From: Rhizophagus irregularis
Lineage: Eukaryota > Glomeromycota > Glomeromycetes > Glomerales > Glomeraceae
Length of the DNA stretch: 64,000 nt
Assembly: GCF_026210795.1 (NCBI RefSeq)
Contig: NC_089429.1
Coordinates: 6,853,001 to 6,917,000, forward strand
Direction: 5' to 3'
Shown: in pieces, positions 23,401 to 36,116 of the stretch
Numbering within the stretch: the stretch's first letter is position 1
Layout: each line of letters opens with the position of its first letter
Notes under the pieces: generated by a model
Database searches by the model: none
Told to the model about the DNA's origin: nothing
What the model saw: the letters and a program-made list of their open reading frames with translations, nothing else
Program-made: the position numbers and the translations under genes

Positions 23401-24659
23401 TTCAGGGAACGATCTAAAACTAAATTACTCGTATTACCTTTTTTTTGTTCTGACATGAAATAATAAAAAGTTATTGAAAATGGAAGAGTATTAATTGGCA
23501 TAATTTGAGGTCGTTCATTCATATTATTGGCCGTATCAATTTCAAGCTTATGATTTTGTAAAGCATCGTTACCATTATCATTACTGTGAGAATTAATGTT
23601 TTTTGGGTTATTGAAAGAGTTTGAAAAGGAGTCGGAAAACGAGCGTTCGTTTTGATAGAGGATTTATGTACATTGAATTTAATAAATTGACCAAGATAAA
23701 ATATATAAATTTATAACAATCTTTTTAAATTAATTCATTTTTATTATATTACATAAAGTATTCACCTTATGCTTCTAAATTCATAATAGAGTTTGTATCT
23801 CAATGATCTTTAAAAAGTATAATCTCTTATATTTTGAAACTATTGTTTAATGATAAGCAACAAACAATTATTTATTTTTATGCTCATTTATTTTTTTTTA
23901 TGCTCAAAATGAAAATTATCAAACGTAAAATTTGTACTATCAGAGACCTAATGTTTAGGTTTTGTTTTACCATTCTCCACTATTGTTAAATAAAACCATT
24001 CTCCCACTGTAATTAGAAAATTATTAAGAAACGCCAATTTCCCGCAGCATTAGAAAAAAACCAAATAGACAAAAAGAAAACCAAAATCTCCTCATGGATC
24101 TATTTCCAGAGAGAATTGGCGATAACAAATTTCTACGAGCCTATAACAATTAGAAGTTCTTGTAATCAGAGATCCCGACAGATTTGATGTGACAAAATTC
24201 TACATAAATCAGAAATACAGTAATCTTGTCTTCATTTTCCGATCGTTTACCAGCGTTGCTCCACCAGTGATAATAACGAGTACTGATGCATGTCGGATCT
24301 GCTCCGTTTGTATATCCTTTGAAGTTAAAAAAAAAAATCAACTAAAATATTAAATATTAAGCCAATTAATGACTTGAAATAATAAGAATTTGCCGAGAAT
24401 CGCATATCATGTTAAAGGGGCAACATCATCAAATACATCAAATATTCTATATTTCTTCGATATCTCAGAATAAATACCAATTATAACTTTCTATATGAGA
24501 TTGTACATTTTTTCTAAATTAATTTAATAAATTAATATACAAAGACATACTTGTTATGCTACGCATGAATATTTTAGATCAATCAATTCCCTTTTTACTA
24601 ATTTCTTTCCGGATTTAAATTCCGGAGGGGTTGGTTCGTATTTTACTATACTGCTTTTA
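23401..24659. other. Gene-free stretch
   Basis: No convincing gene is visible. The 63-codon minus ORF at 24150-24341 is mentioned among the rejected items. Confidence 0.4.
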
Positions 24660-24842
24660 CGCCAAATTTTTCCATAAGAGCATTTATACTGCTCTTTTTC
24701 CTTCTTCAGCGAAAAACTGATGGCCATCGCTATTCTTTTGCTTTGAAGCGAGATTGGCCTGATTGACCTGATTTGGATTTGCCATCGGTATTTTTTCCGT
24801 AAGAGTCTTTATATCGTTATGATTGGCCATTAGTTTTTTAAC
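24660..24842. repeat. GATGGCC-type interspersed repeat, copy 2
   Basis: AAAAACTGATGGCCA near 24714 and TGGCCATTAGTTTTTT near 24824 form inverted ends. The adjoining CATAAGAGCATTTATACTGC stretch and its neighbours match 12590-12640 in reverse. The two loci therefore carry the same MITE-like family in opposite orientation. There is no coding capacity. Confidence 0.5.
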
Positions 24843-25875
24843 TTATATTAAAGAGTTAATAATTATTAGTATTAAGGAAAAAAATGAATAATAAGAATGT
24901 GGAATAAAATTTACATACTGTAGAATCCCATATGCTTATGAAATTTTATGGCGCATTATGTTGTTCATAAAACGATCCAACATACAACAGCAGTTGCCGC
25001 TGCTTGCTGTAAGTATTAATTATGCTGCGTGATCACTTCCATCAGATTTGATTAATTATATTTAATTTTCCACATTAATCCTTTCAATACACATTGAATG
25101 CTATTGACAACATGCGGTATTTGAAAAAACATGATCCAAATTAAGAATCTTCGTAACGAAATTCTCCACGGATTGGAACATGTAAAATATCTAAGAAAGC
25201 AAATAATATTAATAAAAAAGAATAAAAAAATAATTTACAATACCAAAGAATGTTAAAAGCAAATATTGTACGTACAATGCAATAAGACTCCGAAATCACA
25301 ATTTACAATTAGTGAAATCCAAAATTATTTTTCAATAAGGAACTCACGCACCATAACTAAATTCTACCACTTCGAAGCGATATTTAAAATTTTCATTGAA
25401 TGGATAAAATCTTTTCAATAAATAAATTTTCATTTTAAATATATTATTTAATTATCAATTTTGATCGAATTTTGTATTCTACAAATGCCATTTGTGAAAG
25501 AGATTTAAAAGAAGTAATTTCCTAACAAAGGAAATATCCATTTACATCTATATTCTTGTTGGACCCGTAGGAACTTGCATACGAGTTTTTTTTAGTATTC
25601 CAACAGAAATACTTTAATTATTACATTTACTAAAAATTAATTTGTAAATTCTTTCTTTCGATACTTTTCTTTTGCGCTTATAATCCTAAACTTCTCCTTC
25701 GATTGAAAGCTGTACCATATCTTTAATCCAAACTGGCGTGATATGAGTGAAAAATTCACATAGTTAAAAAATAAGTATTCTTGGAAATTTATGCGAAAAT
25801 AATATGAAAAGGTCTTCCGAATCATTTGGCAGAAAATGTGCTAATCACGTTGTAAGTTTTACATGTGATTCTAGA

Positions 25876-25990
25876 TTATGGCCAAAGGAGCATGTGAAAA
25901 TGTTCCCATAATATAGGTGTAGCTATGTAACACCAGATACTATTCATGAATGTAAAGCAAGATTGTTCTTCAATTCAGTAAATCAACAAC
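25876..25990 (-). pseudogene. F-box domain fragment
   Basis: On the minus strand this stretch reads ELKNNLALHS, a stop, then after a frame change WCYIATPILWEHFH. That is the second half of an F-box of the expanded fungal type (leucine-rich start, a hydrophobic CxxVxRxW-like block, then xxAxPILWxxP). F-box proteins recruit substrates to SCF ubiquitin ligases. Stops and a frameshift within 40 codons mark it as a relic. No LRR region follows on the minus strand, although a 62-codon ORF at 25637-25825 could be a derived tail. Confidence 0.5.
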
Positions 25991-26160
25991 GAGAACATCT
26001 ATGACAAGTTGAGCTGACTATAATCGTCATTTTTCCAATGAAACTTTCGTCCAGACAACTAGAGTTATCATAAAATGATTTTTAACAATTAAAAATTATT
26101 AAAATACTAATCCATTAAATATAACATACCTTACCATACAAGCTTTTTCTTCAGTCCTCA

Positions 26161-26415
26161 TTACACGTCAAAAGCTGGGTTTGTAAGTCCAGTCATTCCA
26201 AAAAAAGTGTTCAAGATTCTGCACCATGAAGCCAAGTATGTAAAGGTATATGGATAATATTCACAGGATTTCACTAATAATACCATCAACACTTCATATA
26301 AGAAAATTTCAGCGAATATCAGGATACTTTCATCTACTCGGGACTGCTGATCGCTAGTAATGTGTTGATATGATATCATCACAAATACAGAAAACAAGTA
26401 TCTAGTTATCATCAT
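26161..26415 (-). CDS. Hypothetical 84-residue hydrophobic protein or exon
   Basis: The ORF starts with two methionines and contains YLFSVFVMISYQHI, then an acidic patch near DQQSRVDES, then a second hydrophobic stretch IFAEIFLYEVLMVLLV. It ends with FFGMTGLTNPAFDV. The composition is less AT-driven than neighbouring random ORFs, with Cys, Trp and Gly present. The two hydrophobic segments suggest membrane association. Possible donor sites (GTAAGG) just beyond the stop would allow it to be an exon. I do not recognise a family, and a chance ORF cannot be excluded. Confidence 0.25.
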   Translation of the reverse strand: MMITRYLFSVFVMISYQHITSDQQSRVDESILIFAEIFLYEVLMVLLVKSCEYYPYTFTYLASWCRILNTFFGMTGLTNPAFDV

Positions 26416-26419
26416 GCGA

Positions 26420-29400
26420 TTTCGTCCAGTTGGGGAAATAGTTTATTAAGAAACCACGATTTTACCTATTAAAATAAATATAACACAAATAAATATTAAT
26501 TATTAAAATAATTACCCGTTATAAAAAAGATAAATAAAGAGTCCCTTCGATACCTGGCTGAATATATTTATTATTAATTAAGCATTGCTTTAAATGCGAT
26601 GAAAAAGCTCTATATGCTGCAACATCATTCATCATCATTCATCATTTTTAAACATTAGTGATCGATAAAGAAAACTAGGTATTGAACTGATGTTGCGACA
26701 AATGGGCACCAGCTATGGCAGCAGTTCCCTAGCATGTTTGGGATCCTGAACACGTACTATTGAACCGATTTGTCCAAAAGTTTGGTATAAAATAAATATT
26801 AAAATTATCATATATTGAAAGTCGTTCTATTTAGTATTTGTTACTGTAATTGAAATTTAACAGATAGAGGTTGTGGTCACAAACTGTGAAGAAATTTCGT
26901 CACATTCTAGCAAAGGATCCTGACTTAGAGTCGTTCATCCATTATTCAGCAAAAAATTGCTTCGCGTCATTATCCTTCCGTGATAGCAGTAAAAGATAAA
27001 AAGTGACATATTTTCCTGCTGATATATACTCTCTAGTCCCTAGTTCTAAAAATGGGTATAATATTAAACTATTTTATAATGTTGCCTTTGCGAAAGTTCT
27101 ACCAGACTCTTGTCCACAATCTTGTAGCTCGTTACCAAATAATCAATACCTTCCCTTTAAAATTATTTCATTGAAATTACACTGTAAGTTGACTATTAAG
27201 CAATTGATATGAACGAAATAAAATATACAGTCAACTTATAAATGCACCCTTCTTGGGACCATATACATAATTTTTGTAATAGTGCATTTAGAGAGGGTGT
27301 GCATTTGTAGAGAGTAAATAATGAGTAAATACAACTATAACAATAAGAGTTGCATTATTGAGACTTGTAAAATGGATATTCCCGAGTACTCGTTATAGTA
27401 AAGTAAGGGTACGGTGAAAAGAAGGTTGGGAATAATGAAAAAAAAAGAGCTTAAAAGGAACATTTAAAATTTATAAACAACATACTCTATGTCGGTTGTT
27501 AAAAGTGTAATTTCAAATAATGTGAAAAAAGACGACTTGGCCCTCCTTCCGGAGCTGCATATATAATAAAGGAGGGCCAAATAAAAAGGAAGAATTAAGA
27601 AAAAAATACCTGGAAACAAAAGCAAAGCGCCAAGAGAGAAATGCATAGAACATCATCGGTGAGTACAGTCACGTGAGTCGGCATAACAAAGATGCAAAAA
27701 TGATTTTTGATAACAATTTTGGGGTTTGAAAAAAAAATTGAAATTCTCATTATTTGAGCTTGTGTTTCCAGGCCTAACTTCATCATACTCTAGATCCATA
27801 TACCAAAGAACCGGTATACTAAGAACCAAGTATGGTCAACAAGAGTGGATTAATCGATATTCAAAAATTTCTGTTGTTTCCAGAAAAAGTATTATTTAAG
27901 ATTATTATTGGTAAATTATAAAATGATAACATGCTGCTACATTTGACATACCAAAAATCCAATTTATGTATTAAGCGGATGATCAATACGTTTATTGAAC
28001 TTTTGAAACAAACAATAAAAGCCTTATCAAAAATTCTTTTGTTTGTTATTTCCCGATTTGATCACCCGCAGTTCCTTGTATACATTATCACGTATTATTT
28101 GTTGATCAAAGTTCTTTTTGTTTTTTCTTTCCTAATTCGATTTGATTACCCATAATTCCTTGTACGCTATTAGTTGTTGAATAAAGTAATGATCATCCTA
28201 ATATGCCGGAGCGTTGCATGTGAATCGGGACATAGGTATTTAAATTATTGATTGAAATCTTTATTTTATGGGCCCCTCAATTTTGATAAATATAAATGTG
28301 TCGGCGTATTGTTTATGGCTAATTTGATTGTACTGGAATTATGTTATATTAAAGAATATTAGAGATTGTATTTGGTACAATTCAACGATATATATAATTT
28401 TATTTGTATTGTAAGTGGTTAATGTTTCGTGAATTATTGTTCCCTTTTTTTTATCTCTATAGAACATAATCAGAATTTATCATCTTATGAATCACGTTTT
28501 TGATTGTTGGATTACTTATAAAAAGGTACCTTTTTCGTCTTCAGTTATTTTCCAAAAAAAATTTTTTTTTTTTAATAATTATCATTAACACTTAAATAAA
28601 TTCATCGCTCTCATCATAAAATATATTAACAACTCTAAATTGATATTTAAATAAATTGAATAAAAGATTCCCTGTTAACATTTCTTGCTCCATTGATTTC
28701 GAAAATCACCAATCCATTTTCTAATATCACACGATTATACCAGGAGTCTATAAAACGACTCCGTTATTATTTCTATTATTGTATTCATTATAAGAATCAT
28801 CTATTTATCATCTTGCCTTAACTTCTGCAGTATCCTTCTGCAGTATCTTTTTGGAAACGTATGGTTTCCTTTCACACTCCTTTAAATTCTTTTCCATTGT
28901 TTGCTAGAGAGGAAATGTCTTTAAGGATACAACACTTCTCAGTTTGCATAATAAGCAGTCGATTGAAAGATTGATTACATTCAATTTTGCCAATTACCAT
29001 AATAATATCGTAAGGAAAGGAGATTAGGATGAGGGTTAGGAAGGAGAATTAGCGTGTGATTATAGTGTAAGGGAAGGATATTAGGATAAAAGAGCTCCAA
29101 ATGGAAATGAAATCGAGTTTAAACATTTCCATGCAAAAACATGAATAGTCAATAGATTTAATTGACACTAGTATTAGAGGAAATGGCGCTTAAGCTTCCT
29201 TCTTGTTAGGAGTTTTGGATGAGTCAAATTCATCAAATTACCCATTAAATTGCTAGAATTTGTAGTGTATTTTAATCCTTATTTTCATAAGATGAGTAAA
29301 TCGATTTTTGGTGTAGAGATGAGTTAATTGATTTTGGTGTAGAGCAGCAATTCCTTTACTCTACGAAAAAAGCATCTACTTGATATGATATCATTTCTAT

Positions 29401-29510
29401 TGAATCTTCCTTGACAAATAAGTTCAATTTAGTTCTTGATTATCATAAAAATTATCATATAAATTATTATAATATTGACGTAACTTTGTTACGGTCGGTA
29501 CCTCTAATGA
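26420..29510. other. Gene-free stretch
   Basis: Apart from the inverted repeat at 27228, this region shows only a small direct duplication (CGATTTGATCACCCGCAGTT at about 28056 against a diverged copy at about 28138). No gene is supported. Confidence 0.4.
27228..27318. repeat. Short inverted repeat (AAATGCACCC arms)
   Basis: AAATGCACCCTTCT at about 27240 and AGAGGGTGTGCATTT at about 27294-27308 form imperfect arms around a 40-bp loop that itself repeats GTGCATTTAGAG. It may be a small decayed MITE. I see no target duplication. Confidence 0.35.
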
Positions 29511-29514
29511 AAAA

Positions 29515-29572
29515 AATCTGATAAATGATCATTTTTCTAGTTTTTATTCTGAAAAAATAAAAAAAATTGAGA
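29515..29572. mobile_element. Fragment of MITE family 3
   Basis: ATAAATGATCATTTTTCTAG followed by TTTTTATTCTGAAAAA matches 54178-54225 and, inverted, 57515-57575. Only one arm of the GATCA hairpin is kept. Confidence 0.45.
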
Positions 29573-31599
29573 TTCAAATTTTCTTTAATAAATAATTAAT
29601 AAATTGTTTTTTCTAAATATTTCAAAATTCACGTTTGATATCTTGAATAACATTTGATCACGGTAAAGCACGTGATCCCAGGTGTAAACAATAAATATGG
29701 ATCCCTTGTTTGACTCAAAATGACGCGACTAAATAAATTATTCTGCGCCTTACCTGTCTTTGTTACCGAAATAAGAAATTATTTCTACATCAGATTTTTG
29801 ATAAGGTCGTGATACTAGAAAATAAATCTAAATATAGAATACCTTAACCATATTAATAAACTTTTTTAAAAATACTTTCATCCGAATGGTAAAAATCATC
29901 TGAAAGAATTAAAAAATTTTTACAAAAATTACAAAAATTGGGGACTTGAAGTACAACAAAAATTTACGCCAGGACACGGGAACCGGGGACATAGCTGAAA
30001 AAGTAAAGACTTATCCTTTTTGATTATGCACATGCGTGGTCATGAGAATCATTTGAAAATAATATGCATAGTATTAACTTGTTTTAATTCAAACAATTTT
30101 TTTTTATCAATCATAACCTTATTATCGGATAAAGATACGAATTTTACCTTATGCTACAAAGAATATTTTCAATTTTCATGGGGAGTTGGAAATAATAGGG
30201 GTTTTTTCCCGTTCACAGAATCATTTTTCTGGATTATCTGACCCTCTCCTACTAATTAGTATTCATTAGTATATATCATTCATATTGATAATTTTTTTTT
30301 TACTTATTTTAAAATCTTCTCTTAAATTTTCCAGTTTAGACTTGGCGATGAATATATTTTAAGAATCCTTTCTTTTGACATGTATTTTTATCTTTGCCTT
30401 GAATATTTTATTTCTTCTAAAATAGATTTTTAAATGTTACATTTTTTTAATGTTTTGGATTTTTTAAGTGTTAATAACTAAAATATTATTCATAAAACAT
30501 CAGTATAAAGTCTAAAACCGGTTTAGAATATATTAGTCTTCATAATTATATGTGAGATATGCATGTCAATTTAAATAGGGTTAGCATTAAAAGATTTTCG
30601 TTGCGCCAACACATACTGTATATATATATTGTGGACAAGTTGTACAAGTTGTAAAAAATATTTTCACACGGAATTTGAAATATGTAACATAATTTACATA
30701 AATAGTTAATTGAATAAAAAACATATCACATTTTAAGAAATTGGTTACATAACTTGATTTGAATATACTATTTTAATTTTTTTGTATATAAATGTACATA
30801 TATGTATTATATATGTACATATACAAAAAAAATTAAAAATTTTCATCTTTGCTTTTTTGCTTTTGATATCGTAATTTATACGTATAGAGCCTTAACTTTT
30901 ATAAATTTTTTAACCTTCATTATGCCATACATGAGTTTTAGTAATAAACTATTATTAAATTTTATTAAACCTTAAACACTAAATGACAAAACCGTTTATT
31001 ATTTAATTCCAGTTAAGTCGGTAGGCCTTTCTTCCTTTTTCCCCCTTCTTTTCTTTTTGTACGCACTCGCGCAAATGTGCAGGGTGTTGGTACCTAACTT
31101 CCTAATTATTGTGATAAAATACTATTAGGAGAGAACCAATATCCATATATATAAATAGTTCAAATTTAAATTTTATTTTTAAATGATTTTTTTTTTAACT
31201 TTATTTATAAATGAAATAAAGTTATAATTGATTAAAATTTAATTGAAATACCAAAAAGGTTATTTGTAATAACCAATAAGCCATATAACGCATTTATTAT
31301 ACACTTCATTACAATGCTCTATCCTACATGACTACAACCCTACAATCAATATTGATTAAATTATTAGAAGTGGGGTCACAAAACTATGAAAGAAAGGAGA
31401 AACAACACAACAAACGGCAGGAAATTTACTAATATCAGACATTTTAGACAAGTAAGTCATCTTATATGAAGGTTTCATAAGAATCTAGCGTAGAGAAAGT
31501 CATTTTTTTTTAATTTACATTCGTTTAATTTTTTTTTTCTTTTTTTTAAACGTCCACTTTATCACCAACAGCTAGTCTTATCGCTTCTTTACAAGCGAT
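29573..31599. other. Gene-free stretch apart from the 30.77-kb palindrome
   Basis: The 73-codon ORF at 30020-30241 lacks recognisable features. No RNA gene is apparent. Confidence 0.4.
30771..30838. repeat. 68-bp near-perfect palindrome
   Basis: The arms TTTTAATTTTTTTGTATAT and its near complement ATACAAAAAAAATTAAAA enclose a second palindromic core, ATGTACATATAT, GTAT, ATATATGTACAT. It could extrude as a cruciform or be transcribed into a long hairpin. No flanking duplication is seen. Confidence 0.8.
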
Positions 31600-32500
31600 C
31601 ACATGATGATTCTTGGTTTAATTTTTGGACGAAACGAAGAGTCAAATTTACACCAAGTGAAGTGAAGTAATTTCAATAATCGATTGTGATGAAGCAGGTA
31701 AATATTTTAGGTTAATCAGGAATCAGGTTAATCACATTTTATATTTTATACAAATATCTACTTTTATTTTTAGAAATTAATATATTGGGAGTGTTCTGTA
31801 TGTATCATATTACAGACTATTAATTCTTGGGATCATGTATTAAATCTGAGCTCACCGATAGTGGATCAGTATCGGTATAGCAGGTACTAAATAAATATCA
31901 CCTTTAATTTTATCTCAAATTAATCAAGACCATTTGCAATTTTATTAAATTAAACTTCTACCACTTCCTCAGAATTTAATGGTAAAAGTGTCCTTAGAAG
32001 TTGCGTCTTCTTGAAAGAAAACTTCATACTAGGCAATGACAAAAATTTTATATCATACCAATAAAGTTTCATTTGCAACTAAACAGGTAAATATTATAAT
32101 TCAAGGATGATTTGTTAATCGTACTTTATATTTACACAAGCGTATTTAAATATATTGACCTGTCTCTATCATATCCTCTAGTCAACCGTAGATTCTCACA
32201 TTCATGTTGAATGATTTAATCTACAGGTACGGTAAAGCACATGCTCTCTTTCATGCTATCAGGCTAGGGATACTTGCAAAAGAGCAATCATATCAAGATA
32301 TCTTGTACAACGTTTGATGATGCAAGATTGTTAGCATTATCATTCTTAGTAGCAATCGAGGCAATAAAAGTAGAAAAACTTATCTGAGCTAAGAACGACT
32401 GGAAAGGATATGGGAGATAATACGACATAACGAGTTTATATCTAAGCATCCAGCAATCCACGATAAACTTTCGTATCGAGTAAAAAAAAGGAATTCAAAA
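31600..32500 (+). pseudogene. Spliced-looking gene remnant, unknown family
   Basis: Several plausible GT-AG introns of 76-95 nt succeed one another: donor at 31698 with acceptor AG at 31772-31773, donor at 31884 with acceptor ending 31972, donor at 32087 with acceptor ending 32181. The donors read GTAAAT, GTACTA and GTAAAT, all after CAG. The exon at 31774-31883 is open and reads KLIYWECSVCIILQTINSW, then DHVLNLSSPIVDQ; with the upstream ATG it would begin MKQ. The next exon meets a stop in that frame. Later pieces include HAIRLGILAKEQSYQDILYN and DDARLLALSFLVAIEAIKVE in different frames. I do not recognise the protein; it is either decayed or non-coding. Confidence 0.35.
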
Positions 32501-33473
32501 CAAGTTTATATCATGTGATTTTTACATTACGTGAATTTTTTTGGAGAAACAAAAATTTGTCATTCTTCTATTTGTATTTTTACATTATTTTCATTTCATT
32601 TTATTTTATTTTTCATTAATTTTTTTTAATAAAAATTTAGCATTTGAAATCATTTTAGATAAAGGAAAAGTACCGTCAGTTTGATTAGTTTGATTATGGT
32701 CAAAAAAATTAAGAATCTTATAAGAAAATATTATTATGCTAAAATTAAGGTATTTAAGATAATTAAGAAACTTATAAGAAAATATTGTTATGTTAAAATT
32801 AAGATATATAAGATCATAAACTTCAATTAAGAATCTTATAAGAAAAATAAAACTATAGATATTTCACGTATTTCATTGTGGTAAAAATATATTTTTTTTA
32901 ATTGGGATAATTATTGTTACATGTACGCCCTGCCCTATTCATCAAATTTATCAAATTTTCTAGAAATTTTTCTTGTATAATTATCCTCAGTGGCTCAGTC
33001 CCAATAAATCAGAGGAGCCTTTTATTTTAATAATCTTAATACGTAATATAACATTTTATTATAATAAAGTTATAAATGGGAGTAGATGGACTTTTTAAAT
33101 AATAAAGTCTTTTATGATAAGAGGAGATCGGATAACATTATAGTAAATGAGCTTCTAAAAGTAAAAAGAATAATTCGGAGTTTACGAATCATGAATGTTT
33201 CATTAGATAAAAACATTCGTTAATCCAATTAATTAAAGATCAAATTTAAAATTAATATACGTAATATACTGTATTTACAAATATTTTAAATTAATGGCAC
33301 CTACTCTCATTTTTGTTGTTTCTCCATAAATTCATTCATTCATTCAAATATTTGAAATATTTGGCTATTATGATAGTCTCCAGCTCCGGAAGATGGTTTA
33401 TTAATTTTGTAGCCTTTTCTTTTAGGTATTTTATAAACTCGAAAATAAATCTGATGTTGTCGGTGATGTTATT
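32501..33473. other. Gene-free stretch
   Basis: A diverged direct repeat around AAGAATCTTATAAGAAAATA occurs three times at about 32709, 32767 and 32826. Nothing else is recognised. Confidence 0.4.
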
Positions 33474-33817
33474 CCCTATAAAAAAAAAATTCTTTAAAAT
33501 GTACTTAAAATATACTTATGTATTTTTTAAAATATACTTAAAATATACTTATATATTTTAAAATATACCTAAAATATACTCAACATTTTAAAATATACTT
33601 AAAATATACTTAAAATTGCAATTTTAAGTATATTTAAAGTATAAAATTTTGCACTTAAATTATACTTAAATTATATTTAAATTGCAATTAAGTATATTTT
33701 AAATGTAATTTAAGTATAAAATTTTATACTTTAAATATACTTAAAATTGCAATTTTAAGTATATTATAAGTACATTTACATTTTAAGTATATTTTAAAGA
33801 AATTTTTTTTCATAGGG
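33474..33817. mobile_element. CCCTAT-ended palindromic element, copy 1
   Basis: The ends read CCCTATAAAAA on the left and, in complement, CCCTATGAAAA on the right, followed in both by TTCTTTAAAAT.TACTTAAA. ATT flanks both sides (33471-33473 and 33818-33820), a possible 3-bp duplication. The interior is built from repeats of TACTTAAAATATA on one side and the complement on the other, with TTAAAATTGCAATTTTAA palindromes between. It is non-coding and could fold into a long hairpin. A second element of this design lies at 44317-44849. Confidence 0.75.
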
Positions 33818-35811
33818 ATTGCGAAGATGAAATATAAGGCGTTTTAAATGAGAAATGAATATAAGGCTGAGAAAACGAAATATCTAGATTTTCGTAACCG
33901 GCTCGCGTCAATTTTTGCGTCCGCATCATCTAAAATTTTATTTACCCGGTCTAAGGTAAGTGTTTTATTTATTTATTTACTTACTATTATCATTATTTTT
34001 TTTTAATAGAAGGTCTAAATAGGCCAAAAAATGTGGTATTAAATAACAAATTTTGTAAACTATAATTTGTAACATTACTAGCTAATTAATGTCAAAAATA
34101 GTATATTAGGTTACGAAATGTGAAACTACAATAATATGTAGTCAATAGTAAAGTTTTTCCAGAATGTTAAAATTCCACAGGCGCTTGAGTTCGCCACTTA
34201 CCATAATCTTTGACACGTAGATTGGAGAGCTGAATTTTCTTCTTTTTCTTAATGTTTTATTTTATCTTTATACAAATTGATACATCTTTTAATGAATCTG
34301 AAAACTGATCTAAAAAAAAAAATTCCGCTGGTACTTTATGAACCAGAAATTAACCTGCAAAACAATATAAAAAACTTCAAGTCTCACATTTTTTTTATTT
34401 TCCTCTCACTTTCAACTTTTTACTTCAAATTTAATGAAATTAGTCATGAACCAGAAGCAAGTTAGTTGTACAAATTTAATTCAAACAAAGATTTTTTTTA
34501 AAATTTTATTTAGATAATTTACCTAATGGGGTGGAGAAGCGGTAGATTATAAAATGATTAAACAACTTAGAAACCAAAAATAACTCCAATAACGATAAAT
34601 GGTTCTGAGTAGAGCAACAAGTTTACAAGTATAGTAAATACAACTGATAATTATTATAAAATTTAAAAGCTCCAATACGGTATCAATTGTGGAAACTAAC
34701 GAAGAATGAAATGTTTGCAGCTAGATATTATATTGAAGAAATTAAGGAGAATATTAGAGAAAGAGGCAAAGAGTGAGGTAGAGGAATGGGCCATAGTTGT
34801 ATTATGTATTCATATGATAAACTATCTTCGCCCATACCAGGATTATTTGCCATATCGCTTGCTTACCCATTTCTGAGCCCTTACTCAACCATCATATAAT
34901 ATACACATGACTTATGAGCTAGCTTTTGCCCCGTCATTAAGAATAATGCGTTCCATACTAGGCCAGAAGTTGAGTAGCACCAGAGGGGTTCGACTGTTTG
35001 AATGTTATGAGGTCGGTCATAATAAATTGGTAAATTAAGTTTTTCTAATTACATAATCTTCATCTGCACTTTCTTTCAATATTATACAACATCCTAAGCA
35101 CTTATATGAATTTACAATAAATTTATTATCAACTTAATTTATTAACGCCCTAGTCAATTTTTGGTCTTTTTTTTTTCTTTAGAGCAAATTAAATAATTGT
35201 TAACAGAGAAGGTTTGCATTTGGAAGATTTTAACATTAACAATAAAGAAATTTAAAAATTTTGCTGGAAACATTAATATATGCTGGTATTTTTTAATCGA
35301 TTTTCAAAATATATATTTAAAAAAAATGAACCATGTAATATGTCATTATAAACATTTGGAAAAATAGAGTATCTAAAGAAATGATGAGCTCCAAATTTTT
35401 GGTAAATTGCAGGCAAATTTTCCTGCGTTTAAGATTCAAAATAAACCATATTTACCATCTTAAAAGCATTGCGATATGATGACCTTTTTTTTGTCTCCCT
35501 TACTTTAAAATTGCACAAATGTAATATCCCTTATCTAATCTAATATCCTTTACCATAATTTTTTTTTTTTTTAAAAAAAAAATGAGTCATAGTAGTGAAA
35601 CAAGTATTTTTTTTAACAAATTAATTAATTATAAATCAGCCGTATCAAAAATTTTAATCCGAAGTCTTTTTTTATTCATAAATTTTAACAAAAGCAAGGA
35701 AAAAAAAGAACCGATCTAAATTTTAATGTTACATAAATGTCTGACTAATTAATTAATTATAGCTTTTCAAAAATCGATAAACAGATTAGGCAAAAACAGC
35801 CAGTAACAAAA

Positions 35812-36116
35812 GCAATGGCACCATTTATTTAACAATAACAAGTAAATGATAATATAATTTTCTTTTTTTCAAAAACAACAATAAATGAAGGTTTCTTAAT
35901 AATAACGCGTTTTATGACAAACCGCTTTTTTTATGTAATTGTCCCGTTTGTTCCATTTAAGCAAATTTATTTTTAGGAATACAGTAACAAAAGCAATGGT
36001 GTCATTTATTTAACAATAATTTCAAAACAACAACAATACGCGTTTGATGACAAAACTCTTTTTTTTATGTAATTGTTCCATTTGTTCCGTTTAAGCAAAT
36101 TTATTTTTAGGAATTC
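35812..36116 (+). repeat. Tandem duplication of about 130-170 bp
   Basis: CAGTAACAAAAGCAATGG starts at 35800 and 35982. Each copy continues with CATTTATTTAACAATAA, an ACGCGTTT.ATGACAAA segment, and GTTTAAGCAAATTTATTTTT at the end. The second copy is shorter by internal deletions. Confidence 0.8.

Noticed and set aside
24150-24341. 63-codon minus-strand ORF with GADPTCISTRYYHWWSNAG
   Set aside because: The composition is somewhat protein-like, but no family, start context or partner exon could be supported.
34680-35035. Open stretch with a single stop containing EEWAIVVLCIHMINYLRPYQ
   Set aside because: Two frames are partly open, no family is recognised, and the length is within what can occur by chance.
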